NCBI RefSeq assembly: GCF_000445105.1
Contig: NZ_ATDP01000071.1
Coordinates: 186,001 to 250,000, forward strand
DNA length: 64,000 nt
Direction of reading: 5' to 3'
DNA from: Sphingobium lactosutens DS20
Lineage (GTDB): Bacteria > Pseudomonadota > Alphaproteobacteria > Sphingomonadales > Sphingomonadaceae
Shown: piece by piece, positions 46,834 to 55,815 of the stretch
Layout of the letters: every line of letters starts with the position of its first letter
Numbering within the stretch: the stretch's first letter is position 1
Notes under the pieces: model-generated
What the model was told of the DNA's origin: nothing
Seen by the model: the letters and a program-made list of their open reading frames with translations, nothing else
The model's database searches: none
Made by a program: the position numbers and the translations under genes

Positions 46834-48044
46834 GCGGGCTGCATGTCACCGCAGAGCATGGCCGGCAAGTCGGCCAGTGTCGCGCTCCAGCGATAGCGCT
46901 GCTCCATGCGGGCGCGCGCGGCGCGGCCTATCGCCTGCGCGCGGGCGGGATCGGCAAGCAGGTCAAGCACGGCCTGCCCTTCTCCGGCGGGATCGGCAGC
47001 GACCAGCAGATCATCGCCATGGCTGGCATCGATGCCCTCGGCCGCCTGCGGAGACGCGACGACGGGACGCGCCATCGCCATGGCTTCCAGCACCTTGTTC
47101 TGGATACCGCGCGCGATCCGCAGCGGCGCCACGACCACGTCGGCGGCGGCAAGCCAGCCGCGCACATCGGGCACGCCGCCTGTCACGACGACGCCGGACA
47201 GATGCGACAGCGCCTCCACCTGCGGCGCGGGATTGCGACCGACGATAGCGAAACGGGCGGCGGGATGGACCGCCTGAACCCTCGGCAGTACGTCGCGGGC
47301 GAAACTCTCCACCGCCTCCACATTGGGGCGATAGTCCATCTGTCCGGTGAAGACGAGCAGCGGGCCTTGGCCGCGGTCGACCGGATCGAGCGCTGCGGCG
47401 GGGTCGAAATAGTCGAGCGCGACGCCATTCTCGACGGCAACGACGCGGTCCGGGCCAAGGCCGGTGGCATTGCGGAACAGCGCGGCTTCCGCTTCGCTCA
47501 CGAAACTGGAGAGGTCGGCGCGCGCGGCGACCCGGCGTTCGAAATCGAACAGCAACCGCCCTTCGCGACGATTGACCCAGGCCATGGGGCCGCTGCCCTG
47601 CCGGCCATAGGCGGCATATTTGGCCGAATCGAAATCGACGAAGTCCATCATGAAGCGGACGCCCGGCACCAGCGGCGGCACGAAATGCGCCATTTGCGCG
47701 GAATAGGCGAAGACCGCGCGGATCGGTCGCTCGTCAAGCGTCTGCCGCACCCAATGATGCAGGCCGGGATGATCGAACAGCGACACCAGCATCGACTGGC
47801 GCTTGGCAAGGCCGGTGAGGCCCGCAACCAGTTTCGATCGATCACGCCGCAACACGCACTGGCTGGCGGCGACCTGCGCCAGATCGGCGGCAAAGCCCAT
47901 GTCGCGATCATCATCGGCAAAGCAGCCGACATGCACCGGCGCGACCTGCGCCAGGCGCTTCAGCATATGGCAGGAGCGGATCTTGTCGCCGCGATCGGGC
48001 GGAAAGGGAACGCGGTGGCACAGGAACAGAATGTCGCCGGTCAT
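46830..48044 (-). CDS. XrtA-associated glycosyltransferase (TIGR03087-like, GT4)
   Basis: This 404-residue GT-B enzyme begins LFLCHRVPFPPDRGDKIRS, the signature of the PEP-CTERM/exosortase-associated sugar transferases. The donor domain has LLVFTGQMDYRPNVEAV near residue 225 and the PLRIARGIQNKVLEAMAMARPVVAS nucleotide-sugar site near 305. ATG 48044 overlaps the FemAB stop by 4 bases. It acts in the cytosol on repeat-unit assembly. Confidence 0.9.
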   Translation of the reverse strand: MTGDILFLCHRVPFPPDRGDKIRSCHMLKRLAQVAPVHVGCFADDDRDMGFAADLAQVAASQCVLRRDRSKLVAGLTGLAKRQSMLVSLFDHPGLHHWVRQTLDERPIRAVFAYSAQMAHFVPPLVPGVRFMMDFVDFDSAKYAAYGRQGSGPMAWVNRREGRLLFDFERRVAARADLSSFVSEAEAALFRNATGLGPDRVVAVENGVALDYFDPAAALDPVDRGQGPLLVFTGQMDYRPNVEAVESFARDVLPRVQAVHPAARFAIVGRNPAPQVEALSHLSGVVVTGGVPDVRGWLAAADVVVAPLRIARGIQNKVLEAMAMARPVVASPQAAEGIDASHGDDLLVAADPAGEGQAVLDLLADPARAQAIGRAARARMEQRYRWSATLADLPAMLCGDMQPA

Positions 48045-49111
48045 CCCAGACCCCGCGCGATCAACGGGCCGATCAGGTTGGCGACGGGCAGCGGCAATGT
48101 CTTCCACAGGTCGATGCGCCGCTGATATTTGGCGCTGTTAGGGTCAATGTCGCGTGCCGCGCCTTGCGGCGACCAGCCATGATAAGCGAGCGGGACGGGT
48201 TCGAAGCCAAAGCTCTTCTTCCAAGCTGCCTGCCCGCTGCCGACCTTCGACCGACCAAAGTCGAATATCTCCATGCCGCGCGCGCGCGCATGGCCCATCA
48301 GGCGGAAATAGAGAAGCTCGTTGGACCGCAGCCGCCGCGCGTCGCCAATGCCGCCGCCCCAGAAGGGCATCGCCCGGCCATTATGGTAGAGAGTCAGTAC
48401 TGCGGAGACTGCGCGATCCCCGTCGCGCACGATCGCGATGTCGGCATCCTCGCCGAAATGCTCCAGCACCGCGCGGAACAGGCGAGCAGGAAAGACAGGC
48501 GTGCCAAGGTTGCGTACGCTCGTCGCATAGACGTGATAATGGTCGCGCAGATGCTGCCGCTCGCGCCCGACTTCGAAGCGCAGCGCGGAATTGGCGAGCG
48601 CCTTGCGCAATTCGGCGCGGTGCTTGCGCGGGATGGCGAGCAGTTCGGCCTCCTCATCGGAAGCCAGCGGACGGGAAAAGCCCAGATGCTGCCCCTCGCG
48701 CGTCTGCCAGTCGCCGCCGGGCGCAGGGCCGCCGCGCAGTTCGATGGCTATGCCGCCACGGTCGCGAGACAGGTCGCGCGCCGCCTGCGCCAGCATGGCG
48801 ACGGCCCGCGCGTCATCGGCCAATATCCCGCCATCGACGGCAAAGCCGCTCGACACCAATGCCTGCCCGAACAAGGCGCTTTTCATATGATGCAGCGGCA
48901 ACAGCCCGCTGATCCGTCCCGATGGCCCCACCGCCGCCAGCATCAGCGCGCGGTTGCCCGTCGCTTCCTCGATCGCGCGCAGCCAGGCCGGGCGGTGAAA
49001 GGGCGTCGATGCTGCGTGGGCGAGAACATAGTCGTCCACCCCGCGCGCCTGCGCGGGATCGCGCAGGTCGAGTGTGGTGACGCACAGTCCGGCGGCTGAT
49101 CCCTGGATCAT
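48041..49111 (-). CDS. XrtA-associated FemAB-like acyltransferase
   Basis: This 356-residue double-GNAT (FemAB) protein includes IPRKHRAELRKALAN near residue 160 and the C-terminal GNAT part with FWGGGIGDARRLRSNELLYFRLM near 255 and IFDFGRSKVGSGQAAWKKSFGFEP near 285. FemAB proteins transfer aminoacyl groups from tRNA in cell-wall synthesis; in exosortase A loci the donor and acceptor are unknown, and an amino-sugar of the exopolysaccharide is a likely target. It overlaps the deacetylase gene by 4 bases. Confidence 0.9.
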   Translation of the reverse strand: MIQGSAAGLCVTTLDLRDPAQARGVDDYVLAHAASTPFHRPAWLRAIEEATGNRALMLAAVGPSGRISGLLPLHHMKSALFGQALVSSGFAVDGGILADDARAVAMLAQAARDLSRDRGGIAIELRGGPAPGGDWQTREGQHLGFSRPLASDEEAELLAIPRKHRAELRKALANSALRFEVGRERQHLRDHYHVYATSVRNLGTPVFPARLFRAVLEHFGEDADIAIVRDGDRAVSAVLTLYHNGRAMPFWGGGIGDARRLRSNELLYFRLMGHARARGMEIFDFGRSKVGSGQAAWKKSFGFEPVPLAYHGWSPQGAARDIDPNSAKYQRRIDLWKTLPLPVANLIGPLIARGLG

Positions 49112-49953
49112 GCTGCGCGCGCCGCCTCTTCATCGGCCAGCGCATCCACGCGGGTCCAGGCGAAGTCGCGTGTCAGGCGGCGCAACTTGTCCGCCATAAC
49201 CGACAGGTTGCTATAATGGCGCAGGCGCGACCGCAGCGGCGCACCCGCCACGCGCGGCTGGCCGGGGTCGATCTCCCACGGATGGAAATAGATGATCGCG
49301 GGCCGCCCCGCCTGTTCATTGACCTGCCGGATCGCCCAGCGCGAAAAGCCATAGGGCAGCAGACGGAAAAAGCCCCCGCCCCCGGCCGCAAGCGTGCGCT
49401 TGCCCCATTTGGCGGTCGTCACCGGCAGTTCGACCAGTTCCGCATCCCTGACCGGCTTCCAAGCGAAACGCGGCGAATCGGGCCAGCCATAATGGTCATG
49501 CCGGATCGGCGCGACGCTGGAGGAATAGCGATAGCCTTCTTCCGCCAGGATCGTATGTGCCCAAGGTGTGCGCGGATCGATAGAGAAGCTGGGCGCGCGA
49601 TAGCCTGTCACCGCCTGCCCGCTCGCATCCTCCAGCAACCCGCGCGCCTTGCGCAGATCGGCGCGAAACTGATCGGGCGTGAAGGTGAAGACGCGCGCAT
49701 GGTCATAGCCATGGCTGGCGACCTCATGCCCCGCATCGACGATCCGCCGCATCAGAGCGGGATAGCGTTCCGCGACCCAGCCCAGGGTGAAGAAGGTCGC
49801 GCTGACGCCCGCTTGCGCAAACAGGTCCAGCACCGCGTCGGTGTTGCGCTCGACGCGATGGGCAAGGCTGTCCCAGTCGGCGCGGTCGATCGTGCGTTCG
49901 AACGCGCCGACCTGGAACCAGTCCTCGACATCGACCGAAAGGGCGTTGCGCAT
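49108..49953 (-). CDS. XrtA-associated polysaccharide deacetylase
   Basis: This 281-residue NodB-fold enzyme has the N-terminal LSVDVEDWFQVGAFE characteristic of the exosortase-associated group (catalytic Asp-Asp), HEVASHGYDHARVF (metal histidines), GYRAPSFSID and PAIIYFHPWEIDPGQPR with the late histidine. It removes N-acetyl groups from the polymer. No signal peptide is seen, a feature common in this group. ATG 49953 has AGGA upstream; a TTG five codons earlier is unlikely. Confidence 0.92.
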   Translation of the reverse strand: MRNALSVDVEDWFQVGAFERTIDRADWDSLAHRVERNTDAVLDLFAQAGVSATFFTLGWVAERYPALMRRIVDAGHEVASHGYDHARVFTFTPDQFRADLRKARGLLEDASGQAVTGYRAPSFSIDPRTPWAHTILAEEGYRYSSSVAPIRHDHYGWPDSPRFAWKPVRDAELVELPVTTAKWGKRTLAAGGGGFFRLLPYGFSRWAIRQVNEQAGRPAIIYFHPWEIDPGQPRVAGAPLRSRLRHYSNLSVMADKLRRLTRDFAWTRVDALADEEAARAA

Positions 49954-49983
49954 GACGTTCCTATCCAAATGGCGCGGCGCGGA

Positions 49984-51729
49984 TCAGGCGACGGCCGCGT
50001 CCCGCGCGACCCCGTCCATCCGGTCTTCCCGCTCGACCCATTCGACCAGCATCGTCAGCACGCGGCGCAGCGCGACGTCATGCTCCTCCGCCCGGAATTC
50101 GAGCGACGCCAGGCGCTCCTCGATCAGGGTGAAGCAATCCTTCAGCGCATCGGGATCGATGGTTTGCGGCGGCGTGAAGGGCGCGTGCGACTGGACGGCG
50201 CGCAGCGACGCGATTTCCGCGCGCAATGCGGCGATTTCATCCTGCATGTCGCGGCGCAGGTCGCTCATGCTCTCCGCCGGCTCGTCTGTCGCCGCAACCG
50301 GCGATGGCGCATCGTCTTCGTCCAGCACGTCCTCGGCAAAATGGTCGAGCGATGTCTGCATGTCGGCGATCTCCGCGTCCATGTTCCACTTGCCGTCCGC
50401 GACTGGCGTTGGCTCCGGCGCGGGCTCAGAGTCCGGCGCGGTCCAGGACTCCGCGTCCCAGTCCGCCACTTCGGCATCGTCTTCCTCGCGCGGAACCATG
50501 TTCGACGGCGGGGCGAAGGGCGCGCGATCGGCTGGCGGCGCGAAGGGGGCGGCTTCGTCGATCGGGGCGTTCAGCGCCGCATCGACAGGATCGACGAAGG
50601 GCGTCGGCTCCGCATCCTGGCTGACCACATCCGCCGCGTCGCCTTCCTCCAGCGCCGTGAAGGGCACGGGCGTCCATTCGTCCTGCGCCTGCTCGTGCGG
50701 CAGCGGCTCATGTTCCTCCTGCGAGGCGGCAACGCCACGGTCCCACACGGGGTCGTCGACCAGATCGGCGGCTTCGTCCGCCTCGACCGGCTCGAACTCC
50801 TCAGCGACTTCGGCTTGCGCGACAGGCTGTGCGTCCTCGTCCGCTTCGACCGTCTCCGCGACCATGTCCTCCTGCACGTCGTCCAGCGCGGAGGCGGCGA
50901 TCGGTTCGGGCATGATATCGACGTCCAGCCCCATGTCGGCCACCACCGCCGCCACGGCGTCGGCATCGATCTCATGAATCTGCTCGATCGCGCCCAGCAG
51001 CAGCACGCGGCTGATCAGCGCGTTCAAACGGCGCGGCACGCCGCCGGTCGCGGCATAGAGCGCCGAGAAGGCGGCTGGCGTGAAGGCGGGATTGCCGGTC
51101 CAGCCCGCGATGCCCAGCCGATGGATGACATAGGGTTCGACTTCGCTCGGCAGCATCGGTTCCAGATGATGGGTCGCGATGACGCGCTGGCGCAGCTGCT
51201 CCAGATCGGGCGAGCGCAGCAGATCGCGAAATTCCGGCTGCCCCAGCAGGAAGATTTGCAGCAGCGACTGGCCGCCAAGCTGGAAATTGGACAGCATCCG
51301 CAACTCCTCGATGGCCGAAACGCTGAGGTTCTGCGCTTCATCGACGATCAGCAGCGACCGGCGACCCGCGCGCGCCTGGCCGTGCAGATAGCCCTCGATT
51401 TTTTGCAGCGTCGCCGCCTTGGTATAGCCTTCGGTCGCAAGGCCGAAGCTCTGCGCGGCGAGGCGCAGCATGTCGTCGCCCTCCACCTGCGTCGACACGA
51501 TCTTGACGGCGGTCAGCCGCGACGGATCGATCGTCTGCATCAGATGGCCGACCAGTGTCGTCTTGCCAGCACCGATGTCTCCGGTGATGACGATGAAGCC
51601 CTCGCCCTGCGCCAGGCCATAGCCGAGATAAGACAGCGCCTTGCGGTGCGTCGCGCTTTCGAAATAATAATGCGGGTCCGGCGTCAACTGGAACGGGCGG
51701 CCCTGAAGTCCGTAATATTGCTCGTACAT
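49984..51729 (-). CDS. XrtA-associated ATPase with long acidic tail
   Basis: This 581-residue protein starts with an ExeA/GspA-like AAA ATPase (1-275): the N-terminal YYGLQGRPFQLTPDPHYYF, Walker A GDIGAGKT at 50-57, and Walker B SLLIVDEAQ near 125. From about 285 to 500 the chain is rich in Asp, Glu, Ala and Pro and looks disordered. A coiled-coil follows near 485-510 (MSDLRRDMQDEIAALRAEI) and another at the C-terminus. The core family is about 270-350 residues, so the tail is extra. It probably energises or organises polymer export. Confidence 0.9.
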   Translation of the reverse strand: MYEQYYGLQGRPFQLTPDPHYYFESATHRKALSYLGYGLAQGEGFIVITGDIGAGKTTLVGHLMQTIDPSRLTAVKIVSTQVEGDDMLRLAAQSFGLATEGYTKAATLQKIEGYLHGQARAGRRSLLIVDEAQNLSVSAIEELRMLSNFQLGGQSLLQIFLLGQPEFRDLLRSPDLEQLRQRVIATHHLEPMLPSEVEPYVIHRLGIAGWTGNPAFTPAAFSALYAATGGVPRRLNALISRVLLLGAIEQIHEIDADAVAAVVADMGLDVDIMPEPIAASALDDVQEDMVAETVEADEDAQPVAQAEVAEEFEPVEADEAADLVDDPVWDRGVAASQEEHEPLPHEQAQDEWTPVPFTALEEGDAADVVSQDAEPTPFVDPVDAALNAPIDEAAPFAPPADRAPFAPPSNMVPREEDDAEVADWDAESWTAPDSEPAPEPTPVADGKWNMDAEIADMQTSLDHFAEDVLDEDDAPSPVAATDEPAESMSDLRRDMQDEIAALRAEIASLRAVQSHAPFTPPQTIDPDALKDCFTLIEERLASLEFRAEEHDVALRRVLTMLVEWVEREDRMDGVARDAAVA

Positions 51730-51753
51730 TAGCTCGTCTCCATGCCCCAGGCG

Positions 51754-53358
51754 CTAGAAGCTGTAGCGCAGGCCGACCTGCCCCAGAGCGCTGATCACCG
51801 TGTCGATATCGTCTGCCTGAACCCCGTCCAGACCCAGCGAGGCGGACGCCGAAAGACGCCGGCTCAATCCCTTGAAATAGCTGGTGAACGCGCCATAATT
51901 CAGCACGTCGGGACGGCCGCCGCTGGCGTCGAAATAATTGAGATAGGCGACGGTTTCCAAGCTGTCGCGGTCGTTGAACATATAGGTCATCGACGCATTG
52001 CCGAACCAGTTCTCGTCGCGCGATCCGCGCACCAGCACCATTTCGCCCTGCGGTGTGATGAACTTGCGCTGCGAATAGCCGGCGCCCAGGCCCCAGCCCC
52101 ACTGCCCGCGCCGCAGCGCATATTGCGCCGCCACGCCGCGATAGCGGAAATTGGCGGCCGTGATGCCCGACAAGGCATCGTTGAAACATTGCCCCCCGCC
52201 CGTGACGGAGAAAGCGCAGCCGGTGATGTCGCCGGTGAAGGGGTTGCGCGCGACGTCGAAGTTGCTGCCCGACAATGCCGCCACATTGGACGTGATGACG
52301 CGGCCGAAACTGTCGATGCCGTCGAACACGACCAGCGCGAAATGGCTGTCCTGGCCCTGCCACAGGAAGCTGCCCTGATAGGTCATGCCGCCATAGCGTT
52401 CGCCCACCCACGCCTGGAGCGAGGTGCGGCGGCTGGGTCGCCAGAGAACGCCCGCGTCCCAGATGATGTCGCTGAAATCATAGACCAGCGCGCGCGGCGA
52501 GCTGTCGTCGGTGACATAGCGGCCATTGCGGATGACCGGCAGGCCGTCCTCGTCCAGCAGTGGAGAACGCTGGCTGATCTTTATCTCTTCATAACCGACG
52601 CCGCCAACCAGCGCGACGGTGGGAGAAATCGGCACGGTCGCGTCGACCCGGCCCCAGGCGTCCTCGAACCGCTGGTCGAGCTGCCGCGCATCTTCGCGGT
52701 CATAGCCCGCGCTTGCGGTCAGGCCGACGCCCGGCAGCAGCGTGTCAGGCGAAAAGCCGACCGAACCCAGCAGGCTGTGCGTCCAGCTGTCGGCGAAGGA
52801 GCCATTGGGCTGCGCGCCCGTGAAATTCTGGTCGACGCTGTCATCCACCCGCGCATAGCCCAGGCGATAGGAGGCGTTGACGTTGAGGTCGCCCAGCTGC
52901 GTCGTATAGGACGGCCCGGCATAGGCGGCCCAGACCTGGCTGGTATAGGTGTCGCGCTGCGGCAGCGCGCCCGACAGGCCATCGGTCCGCACCCGGCTGG
53001 CAAGGCCGCCGGTCTGGAAGGTCAGGCCCCGCGCCACGTTGAAATTGGCACTGGCAATGCCGCTCAGCACATCCTGATCGACCGCTTGGCTGCCCCAGCC
53101 GAAGCTGTGATTATATTGGGCATCGATCACCGCTTCGACGCGGCCATTCTGCACTTCGGCGGTGATCCCGGCGGTGAGGTTGGTGTAGGTCAGCACGTCG
53201 CCGCCGCCCTTCAATGGCGCGGTCACGACCTGGTCGATGCCCAGATACGGCACGACATCGACGCGCCGGTCGGCGCGCGATTCCTGCGCCATGCCTGGGC
53301 TGGCCGCCAGCGCGGCGGCAGCCGCCGACGCGAGCCAGATGGTGCGATGGAGCGTCAT
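51754..53358 (-). CDS. XrtA-associated outer-membrane beta-barrel protein (TIGR03016-like)
   Basis: This 534-residue protein has a signal peptide (MTLHRTIWLASAAAAALAASPGMAQ) and then alternating beta-strand sequence throughout, ending in GLRYSF with the C-terminal aromatic residue expected of BAM-inserted barrels. The family always occurs with exosortase A loci and is the likely outer-membrane pore or anchor of the system. It overlaps the kinase-like gene by 4 bases. Confidence 0.87.
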   Translation of the reverse strand: MTLHRTIWLASAAAAALAASPGMAQESRADRRVDVVPYLGIDQVVTAPLKGGGDVLTYTNLTAGITAEVQNGRVEAVIDAQYNHSFGWGSQAVDQDVLSGIASANFNVARGLTFQTGGLASRVRTDGLSGALPQRDTYTSQVWAAYAGPSYTTQLGDLNVNASYRLGYARVDDSVDQNFTGAQPNGSFADSWTHSLLGSVGFSPDTLLPGVGLTASAGYDREDARQLDQRFEDAWGRVDATVPISPTVALVGGVGYEEIKISQRSPLLDEDGLPVIRNGRYVTDDSSPRALVYDFSDIIWDAGVLWRPSRRTSLQAWVGERYGGMTYQGSFLWQGQDSHFALVVFDGIDSFGRVITSNVAALSGSNFDVARNPFTGDITGCAFSVTGGGQCFNDALSGITAANFRYRGVAAQYALRRGQWGWGLGAGYSQRKFITPQGEMVLVRGSRDENWFGNASMTYMFNDRDSLETVAYLNYFDASGGRPDVLNYGAFTSYFKGLSRRLSASASLGLDGVQADDIDTVISALGQVGLRYSF

Positions 53359-54278
53359 CCGCGCCCCTCCCCCTTGTCATGATAATGGCCAAAATGCCGC
53401 CCGGTCGTGAAACGCGCGGCGTTGAGCAACAGGCGCACTTGAGCGCCGCCCTTGAGCAGGGAGGCCGCTTCGCGAATCGCGCTTTCGCTGGTCCGGTCTG
53501 CCTGCACCACCAGCAACGCGATGGCGGCATGTCCGGCCAGAACGGCGGCGGGCGACGCGCCGAGCAGCGGCGGCGAATCGAAGATCAGCACGCGTTCGGG
53601 CCGCCCCTCGGTCAGGCGCGCCAATAACGTCTGGGTACGGCTCGACGCCAGATATTCGGTGTCATTGTTGCTGCGCTGCCCGGCTGGCAGGACCGACAGC
53701 GAGGGCAGATCGGTGCGGATGATGCAATCCTCGATCGCGATCACCGGATCGGCCAGCGCGTCCATCAGGCCGGGACCGGGGTTGAGGCCCAGGCTCTGCG
53801 GGATCGACGGACTGCCGAAATCGGCGTCGACCAGCAGGATTTCCAGATCCTTTTCCGCCGCCAGGCTGAGCGCCAGGTTGATCGCGCAGAAGCTCTTGCC
53901 CTCGCCGCTGTTGGGCGAGCAGACAAGGATGCGATTGCCGCGCGCATTGTCGCGCAACTGCGCCAGCAGGTCGCGCTTAAGCAGGCGGAATTCTTCGCTC
54001 ATCACCGTCACCGGGCCTTCGGGCAGCAGGAACCCGCCCTGCGTCAGCGCATCGCGATCGATCGGCTGCACCGGCCCGGTCCAGGCCGGCGCACGCTGCA
54101 CCGGCGCGTCCGGCGCACCGGGAGCGGCGGGCATCTCGACCGGCGGCGGCAGCGGCGTGTCCGCCGGCACATCGACGGCCGGGGCCGCGCGCCCCTTCAG
54201 CGCGGCGGTGAAGTCATAAATCTGGGTCGCGCGCTCGATCAACGATCCGCGGCCCTTGATGGAGCTATGCTGGTTCAT
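53355..54278 (-). CDS. XrtA-associated CpsD/CapB-type tyrosine-kinase-like ATPase
   Basis: This 307-residue cytosolic BY-kinase-like protein has Walker A SPNSGEGKS at 121-129, Walker A' ILLVDADFGSPS at 147-158 and Walker B VLIFDSPPLLGAS near 240. The first 85 residues are Pro/Ala-rich. The C-terminus has one Tyr (GHYHDKGEG) rather than a tyrosine cluster. It should pair with the chain-length protein upstream to set polymer length. ATG 54278 has AAGGAG upstream; the frame extends to 54377 inside the neighbour. Confidence 0.9.
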   Translation of the reverse strand: MNQHSSIKGRGSLIERATQIYDFTAALKGRAAPAVDVPADTPLPPPVEMPAAPGAPDAPVQRAPAWTGPVQPIDRDALTQGGFLLPEGPVTVMSEEFRLLKRDLLAQLRDNARGNRILVCSPNSGEGKSFCAINLALSLAAEKDLEILLVDADFGSPSIPQSLGLNPGPGLMDALADPVIAIEDCIIRTDLPSLSVLPAGQRSNNDTEYLASSRTQTLLARLTEGRPERVLIFDSPPLLGASPAAVLAGHAAIALLVVQADRTSESAIREAASLLKGGAQVRLLLNAARFTTGRHFGHYHDKGEGRG

Positions 54279-54292
54279 GGGATCGCGCTCCT

Positions 54293-55813
54293 TCACGCCA
54301 TGCCGCGCTGGACAAATTCGACCGCGATCAGCAGCAGGCAGACGCCCGCCAACCCTCCGCTCGCGGCGGCAAACCATTTCATCCGCTGTTTCTCGACCGC
54401 CTGCTGCGCGGCACTGCGCACCTGGCTGATCGAGCCGGCGACCGGCAGGCCGATCGCCCGTTCCAGCCGCGCGGCGGTGGAAAAGCTGCCCTTGAGCTGG
54501 CCGAGCGCAAAGGCGACGCCGAGACCGGCCGCGATAGCGAGCACCAGCACGCCCAGCAGCAACAGCGGCCGGTTGGGCGCGGTCGGCGCGGTCGGCGTGC
54601 TGGGCGGCTGGATCACGCGGAACTGCACCGCACCGGTTTCGGTCTTCACCTCACCGCGCAGGCGGATTTCCTCGCGGTCGGCGAGCAGCTTGTCATATTG
54701 GGTCTTGAGAACCTCATAGTCGCGATCGAGCTTTTCCTGCTCCGACGCAATGCCTGGTTCATCGACCTGGCGCGACATCATGGCGTTGAGATCAGCCTGG
54801 AGCTGCGCCTTGCGCGCCTGGAGCGCCTGCACCGTGGCGGCGCGTTCGGCCTGCATCGACTTGATCGACAGATAGGCAGGATTAGGCGTGCCGCCGCCAC
54901 CGCTCGCGCTGCCGCCGCCGCTCTTGCGCAGCGCATCGACCTCGCGCTGGGCGGCGATGACATCGGGATGGCTGTTGGTCCAGCCGCGCGCCTTCATCGA
55001 CGCGAGGTTGGCCTGCGCCTGCGCCAGTGCCGATGGTCCGCCCGAAGCGCCCACGCCCGGCAGAGTCTGCGGCGTGCCGGCCAGCTGGCCGTTCATCGCC
55101 GTCAGCGCGCTTTGCGCCTGCACCAGCTGTGAGTCGATAGTGTTGATCTCCATCCGCGCCGCGTCCATGCGCTGGCTGATGGAGCCGGCGCCCGGCAGCA
55201 GCCCGGCATAACGCTGGGCAAATTCAATGCGACGCTGGTCGGCGGCTTCCAGTTGCTTGGCGCGGCCGGCGATCTGCTGATCGAGGAAGGCCAGGCTCTG
55301 CTTGGTTTCGCGGCGGTCGCCCGACAGATTTTCCTCCTGGAAAATGTCGATCAGCTTTTGCACCACCTGCTGCGCGATGCGCGCATTGGCCCCGTCCGAC
55401 AGACTCGAATCGGCCGAAATGGCGCTGATGTCGATCATGCTGGGGTCGGCCTGCGCCATCACGGTAATGTTTTCGCGCAGGGTGGTGATCTTGGCGGCGA
55501 TGTCGCGCGGGCCGGACACGGTCTGCGACAGGTCAGTGCCGCGCACGACCTTTTCCAGATTCTCTGCGCTCGCCAGCGTGCTGCGCAGCCGGTCGAGATC
55601 CTGCTGCGACTGGACTTGGGTGATGCCCATGCGGTCTTCCAGCAGCGACTGGGTATTTACATAGACCCGCGCCTTGGACTGGTAGCTGTTGGGGATGAGC
55701 GCGACGCCCAGCCAGCCGAGCATGGCGACGCCCCAGGCGACCGCCAGCGCTACCCAGCGCCGGTTCCATATGCCGTGCCACAGCACGAGCAGTTCATCGT
55801 AAAGGCCCGCCAT
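54293..55813 (-). CDS. XrtA-associated polysaccharide chain-length determinant (Wzz/PCP)
   Basis: In this 506-residue inner-membrane protein, TM1 (about 20-40) is followed by the PNSYQSKARVYVNTQSLLED Wzz-type strand. A long periplasmic helical region (about 160-400) includes a Gly/Ser linker near 300, and the terminal segment carries RVIQPPSTPTAP (PCP proline motif), TM2 near 425-445 and a further hydrophobic stretch at about 480-500. It regulates polymer length and export together with the kinase and the outer-membrane lipoprotein. Confidence 0.91.
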   Translation of the reverse strand: MAGLYDELLVLWHGIWNRRWVALAVAWGVAMLGWLGVALIPNSYQSKARVYVNTQSLLEDRMGITQVQSQQDLDRLRSTLASAENLEKVVRGTDLSQTVSGPRDIAAKITTLRENITVMAQADPSMIDISAISADSSLSDGANARIAQQVVQKLIDIFQEENLSGDRRETKQSLAFLDQQIAGRAKQLEAADQRRIEFAQRYAGLLPGAGSISQRMDAARMEINTIDSQLVQAQSALTAMNGQLAGTPQTLPGVGASGGPSALAQAQANLASMKARGWTNSHPDVIAAQREVDALRKSGGGSASGGGGTPNPAYLSIKSMQAERAATVQALQARKAQLQADLNAMMSRQVDEPGIASEQEKLDRDYEVLKTQYDKLLADREEIRLRGEVKTETGAVQFRVIQPPSTPTAPTAPNRPLLLLGVLVLAIAAGLGVAFALGQLKGSFSTAARLERAIGLPVAGSISQVRSAAQQAVEKQRMKWFAAASGGLAGVCLLLIAVEFVQRGMA

Positions 55814-55815
55814 GG

